DNA from: Sphingobium sp. KCTC 72723
GTDB taxonomy: Bacteria; Pseudomonadota; Alphaproteobacteria; Sphingomonadales; Sphingomonadaceae
Direction: 5' to 3'
Assembly (NCBI RefSeq): GCF_014280435.1
Contig: NZ_CP060388.1
Location: 806,001-870,000 of the forward strand
DNA length: 64,000 bases
Shown piece after piece: positions 61,246 through 64,000 of this stretch. The position numbers and the translations under genes are program-made. Position 1 is the stretch's first letter; each line of letters starts with the position of its first letter. The notes under the pieces were generated by a model, which saw nothing but the letters and a program-made list of their open reading frames with translations, did no database searches and was not told the DNA's origin.

Positions 61246-62772
61246 GTGAAACACGCCCTTTCCGTCACCCGCGAACAGGATTTTTCCGCCTGGTATCAGG
61301 CCGTCATTTCGGAGGCTGACCTGGCCGAGGAAAGCGGCGTGCGCGGCTGCATGGTCATCCGGCCATGGGGCTATGGCATCTGGGAACGGATCCAGACGCT
61401 GCTGGACGCGCGTATCAAGGCGACGGGGCATGAAAATTGCTATTTTCCCCTGTTCATCCCGCTCAGCTATTTCGAGAAGGAAGCCGAGCATGTCGATGGT
61501 TTCGCCAAGGAAATGGCGGTCGTCACGCATCACCGGCTGATCCAGAAGGATGGCAAGCTGGTCCCCGATCCCGAAGCCAAGCTGGAGGAGCCGCTGGTCG
61601 TGCGCCCTACGTCGGAAACGGTGATCGGCGCGGCGTTCAGCCGCTGGGTCCAGTCGTGGCGCGACTTGCCCGTCCTCATCAACCAGTGGGCCAATGTCGT
61701 GCGCTGGGAAATGCGCACCCGCATGTTCCTGCGCACTACCGAGTTCCTCTGGCAGGAAGGCCACACCGCCCACGCCACCGTCGATGAGGCGATGGAAGAA
61801 ACGCTTAAGATGCTGGAAGTCTATCGCAGCTTTGCGCAAGATTGCGTCGCGATGCCCGTCGTGGCGGGCGAAAAGCCGGAGAATGAACGCTTCCCCGGCG
61901 CGGTCGCGACCTATTCGATCGAAGCGATCATGCAGGACGGCAAGGCGTTGCAGGCCGGCACCTCGCACTTCCTTGGCACCACATTTTCCGCCGCGCAGAA
62001 TATCAAGTTTCAAAATAGCGAAGGCGCACAGGAGCTGGCGCAGACGACCAGTTGGGGCATGTCCACCCGGATGATCGGCGGCCTGATCATGGTCCATGGC
62101 GACGATGACGGCCTGCGCGTGCCGCCGCGCGTCGCGCCCTATCAGATCGTCGTCGTGCCGATGCTGCGCGACACGGATGAGGATGCCGCGATCGTCGATT
62201 ATTGCGCCGATCTGGTGGAGCAGCTCAACGGGCTGGACGTGTTCCGTGAACCCGTGCGTGCGCTGCTCGACCGCCGCCCGGCCAAGGCCGCGACCAAGCG
62301 CTGGGGCTGGGTCAAGAAGGGCGCGCCGATCGTCATCGAAGTGGGCGGGCGCGACATGGCGGGCGGCAATGTGTCGGTCATCCGCCGCGACCGGCTCTAT
62401 CGCGCCGATGGCAAGCTGGACAGTCAGGCGGTGGCGAAAGGCGATTTCGTCGCTGGCGCTGTCGCGATGCTGGAGGAGGTGCAGGCGTCCCTGTTCGCCG
62501 ATGCCAAGGCGCGGCTGGACGGCAGCATCGATCGGTCGATCACGGACATCGACGCGCTCACGGCCTATTTCAACGCCAGCGCCAAGCCCGGCTGGGCGCT
62601 GGTGCAATGGGCCAAGCCGACCGGCGATGCGCTCGACAAGGTGGTGCAGTGGTTGAAGGGCGAGAAGCTGACGCTGCGCAACGTACCGACCGACGCCGAA
62701 GCGGCGGACGGGGTGTGCATCTTCACCGGCGGCGCAGCGGTGGAGCGGGTGTTGGTCGGGCGGAGTTACTGA
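61246..62772 (+). CDS. proS: prolyl-tRNA synthetase (archaeal/eukaryotic-like type)
   Basis: 508 aa from GTG 61246 (VKHALSVTREQDFSAWYQ); ATG 61198 in frame is an alternative. Class II synthetase with GCMVIRPWGYGIWERIQTLL (motif 1 region), RPTSETVIG and RWEMRTRMFLRTTEFLWQEG (motif 2), and HFLGTTFSAAQNIKF. The absence of the bacterial editing insertion and the presence of the extended C-terminal part place it in the archaeal/eukaryotic-like ProRS group. Charges tRNA-Pro. Confidence 0.93.
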   Translation: MKHALSVTREQDFSAWYQAVISEADLAEESGVRGCMVIRPWGYGIWERIQTLLDARIKATGHENCYFPLFIPLSYFEKEAEHVDGFAKEMAVVTHHRLIQKDGKLVPDPEAKLEEPLVVRPTSETVIGAAFSRWVQSWRDLPVLINQWANVVRWEMRTRMFLRTTEFLWQEGHTAHATVDEAMEETLKMLEVYRSFAQDCVAMPVVAGEKPENERFPGAVATYSIEAIMQDGKALQAGTSHFLGTTFSAAQNIKFQNSEGAQELAQTTSWGMSTRMIGGLIMVHGDDDGLRVPPRVAPYQIVVVPMLRDTDEDAAIVDYCADLVEQLNGLDVFREPVRALLDRRPAKAATKRWGWVKKGAPIVIEVGGRDMAGGNVSVIRRDRLYRADGKLDSQAVAKGDFVAGAVAMLEEVQASLFADAKARLDGSIDRSITDIDALTAYFNASAKPGWALVQWAKPTGDALDKVVQWLKGEKLTLRNVPTDAEAADGVCIFTGGAAVERVLVGRSY

Positions 62773-62783
62773 GCGAACATCCC

Positions 62784-62910
62784 CCCTCCCGTAAACGGGA
62801 GGGGCAGCGAGACTTGATGAACCGAAGGCGAATTTAGTCGCAGCGGGGTGGGCCAGCGCTACCTTGCGCAAGCCCACCCCCTAACCCCCTCCCGCAGGCG
62901 GGAGGGGGGA
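62784..62910. repeat. palindromic element between proS and hslU
   Basis: Left hairpin CCCCTCCCGT-AA-ACGGGAGGGG and right hairpin CCCTCCCGC-AG-GCGGGAGGG, with inner TAGTCGCAGCGGGGTGGGC and GCCCACCCC arms. It shares the inner stretch and ends with 48257-48404. It lies between convergent genes, where it may also help terminate transcription. Confidence 0.7.
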
Positions 62911-62917
62911 CTAGAAA

Positions 62918-64000
62918 TTACAACACATATTTGCTCAGATCCGTGTCGTGCGCGATCGCGCTGAGTTGCTTCTCGACATAGGCCGCGTCGATCACCAGCG
63001 TTTCGCCGCGCCGGTCCTCCGCTTCGAAGCTGACATCTTCCAGCAGCTTTTCCATCACCGTCTGCAACCGGCGCGCGCCGATATTTTCGATCTCGCCATT
63101 CACTTCGGCGGCGATGCGCGCGACCGCGCGGATGCCGTCGGTGGTCAGGTCGATCGTCACTTCCTCGGTCGCCAGCAACGCGCGATATTGCGCCACCAGG
63201 CTGGCCTTGGTGTCCGACAGGATCGCGACGAAATCCTCCTCCGTCAGCGCCTGTAGTTCGACGCGGATCGGCAGGCGGCCCTGCAATTCGGGCAGCAGGT
63301 CGCTGGGCTTGGCGACGTGGAAAGCGCCGCTGGCTATGAACAATATATGGTCGGTCTTGAGCGGACCATATTTGGTCGAAACCGTGGTCCCTTCGATCAG
63401 CGGCAGCAGGTCGCGCTGCACGCCTTCCCGGCTCACCGACCCGCCGCGCACGTCGCTGACCGCGATCTTGTCGATCTCGTCCAGAAACACGATGCCATTC
63501 TGCTCCGCGCTGGTGATGGCGACGCGGGCGACATCATCCTGGTCCAGGCGCTTGTCCTGCTCCTCCTCGACCAGCTTGTCCCAGGCATCGGCGACGCGCA
63601 TCTTGCGCCGCTTCTTCTGCTGCTGGCCGAAAGCCTTGGACATCATGTCGGACAGGTTGATCATGCCGACCTGACCGCCCATGCCGGGGATTTCCATCGG
63701 CATGGAGGGGCTGTCGGCGACTTCGACCTCAACCTCCACATCGTTCATCTGATGGGCTTCGATCTTGTGCCGGAACGACAGGCGCGTGGCCTCGCTCGCT
63801 TCCTTGCCGGTCAGTGCGTCGAGCAGGCGGTTCATCGCCGCTTCGGACGCGGCTTCGCGCACGGCTTCACGGCGACGGTCCTTTTCCAGCCGCACGGCTT
63901 CCTCGACCAGATCGCGGATGATCTGTTCCACGTCGCGGCCGACATAGCCGACCTCGGTGAATTTGGTCGCTTCCACCTTGACGAACGGCGCGTCGGCCAG
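62918..64000 (-). CDS. hslU: HslU (ClpY) protease ATPase, partial
   Basis: C-terminal 360 or so residues of the ATPase of the HslVU protease; the frame runs off the window end, so the N-terminus with Walker A is missing. Visible: [20 protein letters not shown], the intermediate domain, Walker [10 protein letters not shown], then [15 protein letters not shown], the sensor region [10 protein letters not shown], and the exact C-terminal YVL. hslV is expected just outside. Confidence 0.95.
   Translation of the reverse strand: MADAPFVKVEATKFTEVGYVGRDVEQIIRDLVEEAVRLEKDRRREAVREAASEAAMNRLLDALTGKEASEATRLSFRHKIEAHQMNDVEVEVEVADSPSMPMEIPGMGGQVGMINLSDMMSKAFGQQQKKRRKMRVADAWDKLVEEEQDKRLDQDDVARVAITSAEQNGIVFLDEIDKIAVSDVRGGSVSREGVQRDLLPLIEGTTVSTKYGPLKTDHILFIASGAFHVAKPSDLLPELQGRLPIRVELQALTEEDFVAILSDTKASLVAQYRALLATEEVTIDLTTDGIRAVARIAAEVNGEIENIGARRLQTVMEKLLEDVSFEAEDRRGETLVIDAAYVEKQLSAIAHDTDLSKYVL

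Overview
The window looks like a sphingomonad chromosome (Alphaproteobacteria, Sphingobium/Sphingomonas type). The evidence is a GC-rich right half, single-chain methylmalonyl-CoA mutase, a PccR-type regulator beside pccB, an archaeal/eukaryotic-like ProRS, a PhaR/thiolase locus and intergenic palindromic repeats. The left half, about 1-32,560, is an AT-richer prophage whose left end lies outside the window. Its right end cuts into the C-terminal part of dprA, directly upstream of topA.

Prophage layout: two small minus-strand genes (199-826), then a tailed-phage structural module with long, non-contractile-type tail genes. In order these are large terminase, a frameshifted DUF2958-like gene, portal, MuF-like head protein, scaffold, major capsid, four head-tail connector/completion genes, tail tube, tail assembly chaperones with a -1 frameshift (A AAA AAC), tape measure, two distal tail genes and a 2,114-residue tip/fibre protein with repeated Ala/Ser stalks. 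After these come DUF6453-like accessory proteins, a possible nucleotidyltransferase-fold protein, a minus-strand membrane-protein pair, small membrane proteins that may be a lysis pair, a minus-strand gene with an AP2/NUMOD-like N-terminus, and a protein resembling the primase-polymerase fold. The last structural gene is a collagen-like, glycine-rich fibre gene split by a complete IS21-family element (28,007-30,795, istA/istB). A perfect 7-bp target duplication flanks the element, and removing it restores one 478-codon frame. No integrase, repressor or endolysin is visible here.

Main observation: 14 phage transcription units start just downstream of a TAAATA (12 sites) or TAAGTA (2 sites) motif, usually preceded by GG, in sense orientation and including one minus-strand gene. 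I saw no -35 element at the two sites where I checked the spacing. At five plus-strand sites (10,588; 14,428; 25,137; 8,720; 27,300) the motif sits in the loop of a perfect 8-11 bp inverted repeat whose right arm covers the Shine-Dalgarno sequence, the start codon or the first codons of the downstream gene. Read-through RNA would therefore hide the translation start, while RNA started at the motif would lack the left arm. This is the logic known for some T4 late genes with the TATAAATA promoter, such as gene e. Five start codons lie only 4-5 nt after the motif and have no Shine-Dalgarno sequence, which suggests near-leaderless mRNAs.

Host layout: dprA remnant, four-helix-bundle stress protein, topA, diguanylate cyclase, the lepB-rnc-era operon (minus), pgi, a 2OG-Fe dioxygenase, a divergent SDR/LysR pair, and a ParDE pair. 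A propionyl-CoA cluster follows (pccR divergent from pccB-mce-mcm-bioB-pccA), placing biotin synthase beside the biotin enzyme. Next are a methyltransferase, an MHS-type transporter, alanine racemase, thiolase, a PhaC-like hydrolase divergent from phaR, proS and a partial hslU. Palindromic elements of about 75-150 bp fill several host gaps; four stand in a row between bioB and pccA.
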